64,000 nt of DNA from Cenococcum geophilum 1.58 (taxonomy: Eukaryota; Ascomycota; Dothideomycetes; Gloniales; Gloniaceae): assembly GCA_001692895.1 (NCBI GenBank), contig KV748196.1, positions 1,178,001-1,242,000 on the forward strand. The letters run 5' to 3'. Shown in pieces: positions 18,841 to 30,200 of this stretch. Below the pieces are notes generated by a model that saw nothing but the letters and a program-made list of their open reading frames with translations, had not been told where the DNA came from and ran no database searches. Positions within the stretch are counted from its first letter, which is position 1, and every line of letters begins with the position of its first letter. Made by a program: the position numbers and the translations under genes.

Positions 18841-21338
18841 CCTTCGTCTTTCTTTAGCTTTAGATCTTCGTTTATAGACTGCCAATCGTATAGGCTTACG
18901 CGTCCCTTTTACCGTGCTCGTGCCTTAATTAACTAAGTCGCTAATATTATCTAAAGCTTAACTACCTCTTCTTTCTAAGAAGGAACTTAAAAATATTTAT
19001 GGATTATAAATAAGAATAGAATATAGAAGTAGACCTAAAAACTATTATTAGAACTTAAAGAATAAAACAAAACTAGAAGAATAAAAAAGAATAATAAGAT
19101 TTATAAAATACGCATAGACCAGAACCCCTATAGAATCCTATTAAAAGTTACCCTAATAACTATACCATAATGCTAAGAAATACAGCAGCCGGTAAAGTAG
19201 CTGTAGGACTATTAAATGCCTTTAATAGTAAAATAGTAACTAACTTAAACTCCTAGGTGGAGCTTATAGCAGCTAATACTAAAATTAAATAACTTTAAGA
19301 GCTGCTTAAAGTTAGAAAAACCCCTATACCTAATAAAGAGGTATTAAATACCTAGAGACTTACTATAGTCCTTAAAGCTCTAGCCTAATATATAGTATTA
19401 GTATTATTACGGTCTATAAAGGTTGCGGACCCCCTATTACTTATAAATAGAACTAACCCTATATTTAATAATTAGAAGCTTTAATTATAGGATAAGCTTA
19501 AAGTTAATATGGACTACTTTCCTACTACTTAGGCTAAAATGGCCTATGTCTTTAGCCGTACTAGCGGGGATATATAGACGCACCTATGTCCTTAGTACGT
19601 ATAGAAATTAGTAAATCCCTTCCTCTTTAATAAAGAGATAATTATTTACCTATCTTCTATTTATAAGGACCCCTTTAAAGTATAAAATACCTAACTTAAT
19701 TATAAAAGCCTAAATATAAAAACAATAGAGACCTTCTTAGCCTTTTAGACCCACTTTCTGCACCTAGCTAGCTAGGCTTAAATTCCCTAAAAAGATTTAA
19801 TGCTAAACCTATTTAATAAGCTTACCCTAGACCTATAGCAAGCTATATTACTAGTTTTTACTACTATATAGATGCTAAAGGAACTTATAGATTAGTGCTT
19901 GGCTATTAACTAAGGCCTTTACTAAATTAAGGTATACGCTAAACGGTATAAAGCTAGAAACCCTTTAAATTAAACTATAAGCAATATAAGAACGGCCCGC
20001 AATACCCTAGCACGATCGGTAGCCCCTATAGCACCGCCTATATAGCCTACTGCTAATTTAGCAGCTAGCCGTATAGCTAGTCCTACTATAAGTTAAGTGA
20101 ATGCTTGGCTTATATATAGTAACCCCTATATATAGGCCCTTAGTAATTAAGGAGCTTACTTCTTTTATAGTTAGAAAGGTTACTATATAAAGGATTACCA
20201 GTTCCGGGTTGCAAAGGAAATGGCAATAGAAGGCAGGGGGGCGAGCAACGGGTGCCCCCTAATGACTCTATAGCAGTAGAGTAAAGTTTGCGATACTAGC
20301 GCGTCCGTAGGCTTGTTACGGCAGCAGTGGTTCCCAAGGAGGTCAAAAAGTAAGGTAGTAGGAGCACCACAGGTGACTCGCAGGCGCCCCGCAGGCGAGT
20401 CCCAAAAGGCGGGGAGATGGATCACGGGGTTTTCTCAAATAGAGTTTTCTCCCCACATGTATATAAGGAGTAGTCCGCGTGGGCCCAATAGGGATCCGAA
20501 TCGGACGTTAAGCAATGAATTATTATATAAAGGATTACCTAACGGGCGTAAAAGCGGACAAGGTTCTGTTAATCTAGGAAGATAGTATAAAGTTAGAAAA
20601 AGAGGAACCCTAGAGGAAAACTCCTCTTTAGGGTTAAAAGGGATTAATATATTATATGTTAATCTAGGTTAGCTAGTTAGTAGAAAAAGCTACACCATCC
20701 CTTATATTTTATTCCGTAATAGATACTAAGTTTTAACCTTTACTTTAGCTAACTCTAGAGTAAATATCTTTACCTTAATAGATACCTAGTATGCCGTAAA
20801 GCTAGCTAACTTTTTAAATATATTTATTAAAGAACTGCCTAAACTAATTCCTATCTATAGGTATAATGGGCGGATAGGGCTACTTATTATAACTATTATA
20901 TAAATTTACCTCTGTGTTAATAGACGAAGGTAATATAATATCCCCTTTTTTATTACGGACCTAGGTAGCTACAATATAATCTTAAGGTAAAAATAGCTAG
21001 CCTATTATAAGAGGCCAGTTTAACCGGAATATATAATTATCTAATTAATAGTGTAGAATAAGAGTTACAGGTAAGTAGAAGATAAGTTAAGGTAGAACGA
21101 TCTTTACATATAAAGGATAAATGCTTTCTAACCTCTTTTATTTAGAGACTAATCGCTAGCTCTTCTTTAGAGGAGATCTAGCTCCCTATATAATCCTTTT
21201 AAAACGCTAGTAAAACCCTTCGCCCCTTATTTATCTAACCGTATCTCTTAGGACGTAGATAGAATATAGATAGGATATAAATAAAACCTCCTACTGTCTT
21301 ATCTAATATATACCTTCTAGGGGATTCTGTTACAATTG
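18841..21338 (+). pseudogene. Gypsy family A gag and protease (RIP-damaged, cut by element B)
   Basis: The gag region (about 19040-20200) is a Leu/Ala-rich frame with stops at Gln/Trp positions. It ends in a CCHC zinc knuckle at about 20158-20199 whose Cys/His residues now read almost entirely as Tyr. After a 324-bp insert (20200-20523) the frame resumes and reaches an aspartic protease-like block, about 20750-21030 (FTLIDT, LANFLNIFIKELPK, FFITDLGSYNIIL). The frame is lost at 21338, where minus-strand element B begins. The segment 21005-21335 is repeated at 56555-56890, where the same family continues towards the RT. No intact protein can be made. Confidence 0.78.
20200..20523 (+). mobile_element. 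324-bp non-LTR insert (truncated LINE or SINE) with 16-bp target duplication
   Basis: The direct repeat TATATAAAGGATTACC occurs at 20184-20199 and again at 20524-20539 and brackets the insert. The last about 110 bp (GGGGTTTTCTC...AATGAATTATT) resemble the 3' ends of the LINE copies at 22415-22512 and 32850-32943. That makes it a 5'-truncated LINE or a SINE sharing the LINE tail. Unlike its surroundings it is rich in CpA and TpG, so it has escaped RIP. It interrupts the gag frame of family A immediately after the zinc knuckle. Confidence 0.85.
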
Positions 21339-21550
21339 CCTCCCCTTTAAGGGTTTTAGTCCTTTAAGACTTCGCCTCTACTAAGCTTTTATAGAGTTCT
21401 AGCTAAAACTACTAGGGAAGATTCTTACTAGAAAGGTACTCTATAATACGGCTTATAGCTAGTTCTTTATAAGCATAGAACCTTACTTTATTTTTAGCTC
21501 TTCCACTTTTCTTCCGCTTTTCTTCCACTATAGCTCCTTATAATGCCTTT
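21339..21550 (-). mobile_element. 3'-terminal segment of Gypsy element B
   Basis: The left edge starts TGTTACAATTG right after the interrupted family A frame (GGGGATTC). On the minus strand it ends GGGGAGGCAATTGTAACA. It continues element B after the LINE insertion: the 12-bp duplication TATAATGCCTTT at 21539-21550 recurs at 32944-32955. Confidence 0.6.
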
Positions 21551-21574
21551 ATAATAGAACTAAAATAATAATAA

Positions 21575-22512
21575 GGGCTCGATGAAATCGGCCTTTGCAC
21601 CTCCACGTGGTGGAGCCCAGGAACCTAGCAGCTACTATTAATGTTCTATTTGGATTGTGTTAATAGACTACCAGAGCAAACGCAGAGACGTGTGTACGGC
21701 TACGCAGCGCCTGCGCAGCGACGTGGTGGTAGTGGTGTGAAATTTTTTTCGCTAGGGGGTGAGCCCCAGCAAAAGTTTGAACATAGCTACCACGTCTCTA
21801 ATATATACGTTCAGTCATTTAAATCGACAAGTATTATCCTCCGGCGTACCCCCTCCCTCCTATAAATACTATAAACACTATATAGCACCCGCACATATAT
21901 GCATACAATCCGCGCCCTAAGCGTAGCAGAGGCCCCCTATTTTAATATTACCCGGCAACCTAGGTATCTAGTTAATAGGGACTGGTCCCCCCTAAATACT
22001 AGAGTGTCCTCCTATACCTCACGAATAGGTATAAGGGCCTAGGTTTGGGCCCTAGGGTAAAAGCGATACTAAGTCATATACACCCCGTTGTAGAAACCCT
22101 TTAATAAAGGAATGGATAAGAGACCTTAGTATATAGGCCCGGGCGGAACGCAAAAGCGTTATCATTATCAGGAGATATTTATAGGAGACTTGGAAAAGGA
22201 GCTAGGGATAGGTATATAACTTTATATAGGCAATATATAGACGTGGCAAAAATGGTTTAAATAGTAGACGGGGTAAGATAGGTATTTTAGACACTTTTAT
22301 AGAGTCTTAAAGCAGTAACCTAACGGTGTTTTTCCTCTTATTAATGTAGTACGGATGCTATCTAGAAGTATTACCTCTTATATTTCCCCTAGAGGTTTTT
22401 TATATACCTAAAAAAATGGGGTTTTTCTCAGATAAGGAGGTTTTTCCTATAGGAATTAGTCTGTGTGGACCTATTAGGGGGACTAGGTCGGACGGTAAAT
22501 TAAATCTATTAT
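21575..22512 (+). mobile_element. 938-bp truncated LINE copy with 23-bp target duplication
   Basis: A 23-bp direct repeat (21552-21574 and 22513-22535, beginning TAATAGAACTAAAATAAT) flanks it. Its 3' end (GGGGTTTTTCTC...AATCTATTATT) matches the tail of the full-length LINE. It lies inside the first 25 bp of that LINE. The left part, about 21575-21830, is GC-richer, keeps CpA/TpG, and holds the palindrome CCTCCACGTGGTGGAG. Confidence 0.75.
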
Positions 22513-23052
22513 TAATAGAACTAAAATAATAATAATAATAATTGGATAGGATTTACCTTTCTTATTATAAGAGTTTGTTATAAGTTAATCTAGAGGTTAT
22601 CCTATGCAATGTATCTATAAGCTACTATCCCTATTTACCTAAAATAGGTTCTAATAATAACGTCTTAATTTTAATTTCTTCTAGTTTATAAGCTGTTGTC
22701 TCTTATACGTCTTTTTATTAATAACACCATTCGTCTCGTCTTTTAGTAGACTGTTTTTACTATATCTTAGCTTTTAGCTTCTATATCTCTAGCTATCCTT
22801 TTATAGCTGCTCTATTCTCTTTTTATAATATATTTATAAGTAATAAGATACCTATTTATCTCTATTAATAATACTAACTTTTTATAGTATTCTCTTATAA
22901 TATCTTATAGTCGTACTGCGCGTCCTTTAACCGGCAGCGGTGTTATTTCGGTGCCACCCTAGACCACCTCTGTTACTCCTATAGTAATCTCTCTAAAGTG
23001 CTACCGTTATTGCGTTTACGTACTTATACTAAACCTATTTTATACCTATAAG

Positions 23053-23291
23053 ATGCCTTATTCTAGTAAAAACAAATCTAAGTATTTTTATTGCTGTAGT
23101 AGGAGAAAGACCTACGTTCTAGTATTTTCCATTCTGTCTTATTCTAAATTTTACTAATTATATTAGATCCCCGCTATCTATATATATAAGACTTATAAGC
23201 TCTATTACGCTATTTAGGATTTCCGCCTATATTTAAATAGCGATAGACGGGGATAAAAGGTATCTACCCTTACATAGGCTCTTTAATTTAA
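23053..23291 (+). pseudogene. LINE ORF1, first segment
   Basis: It starts MPYSSKNKSKYFYCCSRRK, a basic N-terminus expected for a LINE ORF1 nucleic-acid-binding protein. Several in-frame TAA/TAG codons are present. It is split from its continuation (27241 onward) by the piggyBac-like element and its 8-bp target duplication. Confidence 0.6.
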
Positions 23292-23329
23292 GGTCGCCAC
23301 TATTTATACACCCCCTAAATGATACACGT

Positions 23330-23979
23330 ACACCCCCCAATTAATACGCATACACCCCCTACCTTATTTGGTTTAGATGCTTCCTTATTAAGTTAGATGC
23401 TTCCTCATTAAGTTAGAATATCACGTGCGTTTGATTTGTTTGCGCGTGCATCGCGAAAATCAAAGTGCGCGCTATGTAAGTTTTATAACTGCAACCTCAC
23501 GATTAAGTCTTGATTTTAGTTATAGCATAAGTAGTAGAGTCTAAATTTGGATCGCGCCTGAGTTAATTAATTCATTGCGCAGTGCTTTGTGAGGCGTCGC
23601 GCAAACTGATTTAGGTGCTGCTACCTCTGCTTCGCGCCCACGCCTGCGCCCACGCCCGCGCCCACGCCTGCGCCCGGTGGGACCTAAATCAACACCTCTG
23701 CTTCGCATTTAAGAGCCTGCAATTGTAGAGCGTCGCCGCGGTCGGCCAATTAACTCTATAACTAGCTCTACAATTGCCAATCGCGTCGACAGATTAATTC
23801 GTAGAGAGCCCTCAGCATTTGAGCGAAATACTATGGACTCGCACTTTGATTTTCGTGATGTAGGCGCAAACAAATCAAACGCACGTGATATTCTAACTTA
23901 ATAAGGAAGCATCTAACTTGATGAGGAAGCATCTAAACTAAATAAGGTAGGGGGTGTATGCGTATCAATTGGGGGGTGT
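23330..23979. mobile_element. 650-bp foldback element with 140-bp arms
   Basis: Left arm 23330-23469 and right arm 23840-23979 are nearly perfect inverse copies, with only a few differences. They begin ACACCCCCCAATT and end CAAAGTGCG. The arms contain a doubled AGATGCTTCCT motif and the tandem TACACCCCC words also used in the big element's termini. The middle about 370 bp keeps CpA/TpG and CG-rich repeats (GCGCCCACGCC). Confidence 0.85.
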
Positions 23980-24263
23980 ATCCCATTCTTGGGCAACGAT
24001 TTCTTGCACTTTTCGTATATGCACGCCTCTTAAGCCAATCTAAGGCTCTATACCGTATATAGCTTAGTGTTGAAGCCTTGGTCAGTGCGATTGCTCGGCG
24101 GTAGGGGTATAGGCGCCTCATGCGCCTCTGACGCTCGAATATTGCGGTGAGCAGCAGCGACGTGGCTAGGAGCCTGTATAGAATATTTAGTAGTATAGTT
24201 GATTAAAAAGCTTTAATATTATTGCTGCCTATTTGATTAAACCCTTAGCGAGATATCGTTCTT

Positions 24264-26640
24264 ATGCCGCCTAGAAAACGTCGTGCGTCTTTAGCTCCGA
24301 AGCCTCCTACGGCCCTAAAAGCTTTAAAAGCTCTAAGGCCTACAAAGCCTCTAAAAGCACCTCAAGTATAGGAGTCTTATTTACAATCCTTTTAAGCAAC
24401 GCAGTATATACACGATAGCTTGGCGGTAGTAGTTGTACAGCCTTTAGAGGCTTTGGTGGCTCCAGTACTTGTGCAGCAGGTAGCGGCGCTAAGTAAGGAT
24501 ATTTAAGAGGCTCGGCCGAGTACCTAGGTGGAGGATATTGAGGACGAAGTAGGAGCTATTTTTGAGGCCTATGGTGAGACCGCCAAGGATAAGGTAGATG
24601 AGGTGGATGAGACTGAATTACCAGAGCTATTAGCTGAAGAAGTTGTAAGAATAGACCTTCCTACCGTTCCTACTACATGGGAGCCTATGGCTGCCGTTTC
24701 TGAACTAAATCTTAAAGTTGTTAACCTTCCTAAGGAGCTAATATTCGCTGCTTGGCGTGTTGGTGAGCCTATTTACGGCTTTAGCGCGGGCGTTAAATCT
24801 GTTAATCTTTCTGCTTAAAATGAGGATACTAAGCGCTCTGCTTACTATATACTAGCAGATTAGATTGGTATAACGTCTGGTAGGTGTAAATCTAAATAGG
24901 ACCTACCGATTTAAGTGTTTCTACTATTCTTTAGCATTAGTGTATTTAAGAAGCTTGCTATTAACACAAACCTTTATGCAGCCTTCTAAAACGCCGGTGG
25001 ATATTACTAATTAGGACGACACGCTGGTAGACGATTATAGGTATAGAAGGAGACCTCTGCTGGCGAGTTGATGATTTAGGTAAGACTTATTATCTATATA
25101 GGCGTCTTTAAAGCTCCTTAAGTATAAGACTTTTGGGCAACAGATCTTGAATATTCTTAGCACCCAATTAGCTTATTTATGGGCTAAAAAAGATGGGAGT
25201 AACTTAAGCGCTTTTTTTATATATCACCGCCTCTACTAAAAGGCGTTAAACGCCAGATCTTTGAGAAAATTAAGCCGTTAACAACTCCTCTAGGTAAGGT
25301 ATTTAAGAAGTACGTTATACCTAAATCTATAGTTAGTTTTAATAAAATAATAGTAAGGTTTACTAGACGATTTATGGCTATAATTAAATTGCCTAGTAAG
25401 CTAGTACCTAAAGGCTTTAAAATAATAAGTCTTTATTAATACGGATATTACTATAGCTTTATATTTACCTTATCTGGTTACTTTTTTAGGCTTCCTTCTT
25501 AAACAGATTACCAAGATATCGTCCTCTTAAAGACCTCTAAGTGCGTCCTCTACCTTACCTAGCAGCTTTCTCTCCAGGCCCGTTAATTCTGCCTATTTTT
25601 AGATAACTACTTTACAAATATTCCATTACTTTAGGTGCTTTGACGACTTAGAATTGCTGCAGCTGGCACGGTTTAATTAAACTTAAAGGACTATTTAAAG
25701 GTGCATAAAAGGGCCAATAAAAGGAAGGTAAGGCTGCCGTTTAATTTTATTATAGAAATAGTCGTTAGCGCAGCTGATTTAGTGCTTTTAATTATGTAGC
25801 AGGATAAGAATTTAGTATAGTTTTTAACGATAGCTTACTTATGCGGCGATAAGGATGTTAATGAAGTTAATTAGCGCCAGCCGCGAGTATATAATTCCTT
25901 TCTTAAGAAGCTAGTAGCTAATATTTAGGGCAATAATTTAATTAAGAAGTTAACGCTTCCTAGGCTCTCTATTGACTATAATAATTAGATAGGCGGTGTT
26001 AATATCTATAATTAACTTTAAAGCTACTATACTACCCAGATTACCACTATGCGCACCTAGATACCCTTATTCTTCTAGGCGCTTAATATGGCTATAATTA
26101 ACGCCTATATTATTAGCAAGAAGATCTTCTAAACATTAAGCAAGCCCTTCCTTTAAACCCATCGCCGCTTCCGCGTATAATTGGCATAAAACCTTGTTAT
26201 TATGGGCAGTTAGCAGATAGGCATAAATGAGGAAGATACTAAGCGTCTTCTTTGTTTAATATTACTAAATTATAGGTAATATAAACCTAGTTAGTATAAA
26301 CCTAGTATTGGGCCTAGTTATAAAAATACTAGAACAAATTAAAAAAGCACTTATATTACTGCCAAAACCCTACTACTTATAATTCAACAGTATAAAACGC
26401 AAACTTACCGCTATATTAAGAGCTATATAAAGAAGGAAGGCTATAAGAGCTTACTAATGTATTAGATGTGTAGATGGAAGTACACAAGGAAGCTTATAGT
26501 AAAGATAAGGCGAACAGTATACAAATGCGAGGTTTGTAGGCTTCCTCTATACCTATAGTACTTTAACGACTTTTATTTAGTAGGCAATAATTAGGTAACT
26601 ATTTTTAATCCTTTACTTCCTTACGCCTAATATTGAGACT
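24264..26640 (+). pseudogene. piggyBac-like transposase (DDE_Tnp_1_7), RIP-inactivated
   Basis: ATG 24264 (MPPRKRRASLAPK) is in frame with the acidic block starting at 24528 (VEDIEDEVGAIFEAYGE), with TAG/TAA between them at Gln/Trp-like positions. Downstream come LFMG and KRFFYISPP (N-terminal piggyBac domain). The catalytic core follows: the first Asp in the VSFNKIIVRFTRRF block has become Asn, DNYFTN (second Asp) is kept, and the third Asp in IGGVNIYN reads Asn. A Cys-containing C-terminal segment (YKCEVCRLP) fits the family's zinc-binding tail. The 3' end of the frame is not certain. Such enzymes cut and paste DNA with TTAA preference. With about 40 stops and two of three catalytic Asp lost, this one is dead. 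Confidence 0.85.
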
Positions 26641-27240
26641 CTAAAGCTAACTAAGCTTTACTACAGCGTCTATCCTTAAGCCCTTCTCTACTGCCTTTAA
26701 ACGCGCCTTTATACTAAACAATTGCTAATTAAACTATTTAATCACCTGTAGCATCTAATCTATTTTATTTGACGTATACAACACGTCCTCCTTTATAACC
26801 TTAAGCTGATCCTCTACTAGTTTATCCTTATTAATAAGAACGCGTATAAAGCGTATAGGTAGTAAGGATTTAGGGGAGGACTCTAATAAAGGCTTTTCCT
26901 ATATAATTAGCAGCTGGTTAATGGAGGAAGAACAGGAACGTATAGCCATAACGTTATATATATCACGACTTCTTACCCAACTTCCTCAAAAAATATATTT
27001 AATGTTTTTGTAGTAGTGGCCTTAGGTAGTATTTCGTCGGCATCGCAATATTAAGGTGTTTTGGTAGGGCTTGTAAATAAAATCACGCTAGCTAGGATGC
27101 CTGTAGCATGCTAACCCAAGCAGAAGCGCCTAAAGCGCCTAATACAAAAAGTGTCAATTGCTACACGAAGGGATGCGTATCAATTAGGGGGTGTACGTAT
27201 ATTATTTAGGGGGTGTATAAATAGTGGCGACCTAATTTAA

Positions 27241-30200
27241 TAAGGGTTTCCACTACTATAGAGACGTAATGATTTTAGATATATAGTGTCTAAGAGCGTA
27301 TATACAAGCAGCTTACCCTTATAAATAATAATATTCGTACCCTTACGTAGGCTTTTCTAGCTAGGTAAGTTTCTCTAGTAATATATTTAGGAACTATACT
27401 AATTTAGAGCCTAAGAATACTAAAAATAGCAATAAATATTAAAATAAATATTCTCTTTACTAGTCTCCTACCTATGCTAGTCCTTCTAGCTCCCGTTATA
27501 CTAAGAAGAATATTAATAGAAGTGCTAATGCTTCTAGGGATAAAAGTCCTAATAATACTATTAAGGATAACGTTAAGATAAATAAGGAGGCTCCTATTAC
27601 TGCTACTAGTATTTAAGTTATTATCTAGTTCTTCCCTTCTTTTATAGAATAGCTTTATATAGTGCCTTTAATTAGAGACTTAAAGCCGTAACAGCAGCGA
27701 AACTAGCCTAAAAACTACTTAATAAAGCAACCCAATATTAGAATCCTATTCCCCGCACTGAGAAACCCTATAAAACTACGCCGCCCCCTATTTAGAGTAT
27801 GGGGGACGACGGAGGGGCGTAGGCTCCCTACTAAAGTTGTAAGAGTTATAACGCGCGGGAGCCGAACTACGAACTAGGTGGGTAATAACGCGAAAAGGAC
27901 AGCTGCTAGCAATAGTAAAAACTAAAGGAAATACTTAAATAAATTAAAAACAATCTTATAAAAGAGGAGGAAGAAACTCTACGGCACTAGATACTTGCCT
28001 TTATTTAAAAGGCAATATAGTATATTAAAGCCCTCTTAACGCGTCTAGTCCCCTAGATAACCCAAGAATAAGAGACTAAGGCCTAGCTTAACCAAATTAA
28101 AGCTAGTATTAAGAAAATCTAAAAAGAAACGCGTAAAGGAGGACCCCTAGGCCTAGGAGTTTCCTTAGTACAGGTCCAAACCTAGGCAGCCGTCGCTGCG
28201 CAGGCGGCCCGCACGGTAAATATAGTCGCGGCACTATAAAGAGCGAGTATACGCGTCTAGCTTAAGGAGCCCTAAGGCCACAAACTAGGGGAGCTTCTTA
28301 AGACTATTTAGAGAATAATACTAAGCGCATACGCCGTATGCACACTTAATAGTAGGGACGTAGATGTCTATATCCCCTCCTAAATAATAAAGGACTAAAT
28401 CCTAAACGGGCTAAATACGCTAGGACTTAGGATACTAAGGAAAAATTATCTCCTAAAAGTACTAGGAGTCCTGCTTAAGACTCTAATTAATAGTAAAAGG
28501 GATATAAATAATTTAGAATTAACTTAATCCATTTATAAAGCCACGAAGCGCCTCGTGCCTAGAATAGCTATTAGCTAGATCCGATAGCTACACGACCCTA
28601 AAGCATAGGCGAAATGCTAGGTAAACTTTAGCAGCGCCTAGAGAGAACCTAAGAAGACTAGGGAAATAATTATAATTAGCGTCCTAACCTAAGCAATTTA
28701 GCAAAAGATTGTAAAAAGTAGGATAGTTATTAAATCCTAGCTTTTTAAGACTAGGCTATTTAAGAATAGCGTGATTATAAAGTAATGCTACTATTATAAT
28801 TAATAGGGGTATATATAAAGCGCATGCGGAAAGTAAATAAAATGTGGGTAATGTATAGGACTATATAACACCACAGATTACCCTAAGAAAAGGGTATCCT
28901 ATATTAACTATAGTAAAGCCCATAAAGTATAGTAAAGAAAAGAGTATAGGACCTTTTAAAGCTACCTTAAAGGTATCTAAATAAAGAAGATAGTCTTCTT
29001 AACGCAGTTGCTCCGTATATAAAAAGCTATAGAAATAATATACCAACCCTTAATACTAAGAAACCTTATAATTAGCACTAATAAGAAAAGAGGACGGGAA
29101 ATGTTTTACCTAGGGACCTAAAAACAACTACTTAAATGGGGACTAGGTAAACTATCTTTTATTAAAATAGTAAGTAGAGATAGATTATAATTAAGGCTCC
29201 GGCTTTGCGCCAATAGAGTAATAATAGTTAATAGCAAAAATAACGAGGAATAGGATACAAACATAGATAAGCCTATACCTACTTTAAATAAGTAAGTATA
29301 TAATTATCTAGTATAACTACGGAAATGCAAACTAAGGGGTATATCGCCCCTTCTTTAATAGCGTTACGCCGGCGGACTACTAGGTCCTTACAATTTAGAA
29401 GCTGGTATATAATAGATATACTAAATTAATATACTGCCCTAGGGGATTTACACTTATATATAACGCTCTCCCTATAATAAAGGTCTGCTTTATAATTAGC
29501 TAAAATATTAACACCGCGCATTAGAAGCGCAGACAGTATAGCCCCTTTACTATAGCCCTCTAGGTACGCCTAAAGGGGCTAGAGGCTACAATTATTAATA
29601 TTTATAACCCGCGCGAAGATGGCCCTTAGATTAGGGCATGGCCTAAGATTAAAATAGCTATTAAGGAAGCCAAGGGAGAAATTATACTCTTAGGTAACTT
29701 TAACGCCTACTACCTAATATAGGGTGAAAAGCATATAGCTAGTAAAGAGCAGGCGAAACGTCTTCTAGCCAAAACCAATGCTAAAAGCCTAGTACTCACT
29801 ATACTAAAAGGAGAGCCTATATAGAAAAGAGGGCAATAGGAGAGTGTAATAGACCTTACGTTTATATCACCAGATCTATATAGAAAAGTTAACTTTTATA
29901 GTATAGTTAAGGAATAGGCCCTTATAAAAGACCATATACCGATTTATATCCAAATTAATAACGCCGGCTATCCGCTAGCGGAACGCCAGCGCCTTGCCCT
30001 TAAAAAGCTAAACTTATAGGGCTTTCTCTAAAGCATATAGGAGCTTAACTGGACTATATTTAAAGACCCCTTTTAAGCCCTTTAGGAAGGGATTAAGTAA
30101 GTACTTAAAGAACACTGCCTATAAGCACAACCTAGCCAGCAGGCCTATTAAGAATGGTCGCTATAGGCTATATAGCTCCACGCCGGCGCCTAATAGGTGC

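Larger units (their letters stand above)
23292..27232 (+). mobile_element. 3.94-kb piggyBac-like DNA transposon, RIP-damaged
   Basis: The terminal inverted repeats start GGTCGCCACTATTTATACAC and extend over about 60 bp with repeated TACACCCCC words. An 8-bp direct repeat TAATTTAA directly abuts both ends (23284-23291 and 27233-27240) and contains TTAA. The interior holds a broken transposase of the DDE_Tnp_1_7 type. A 650-bp foldback element lies within the left end. It is inserted into ORF1 of the LINE, so it is younger than that insertion. Confidence 0.87.
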
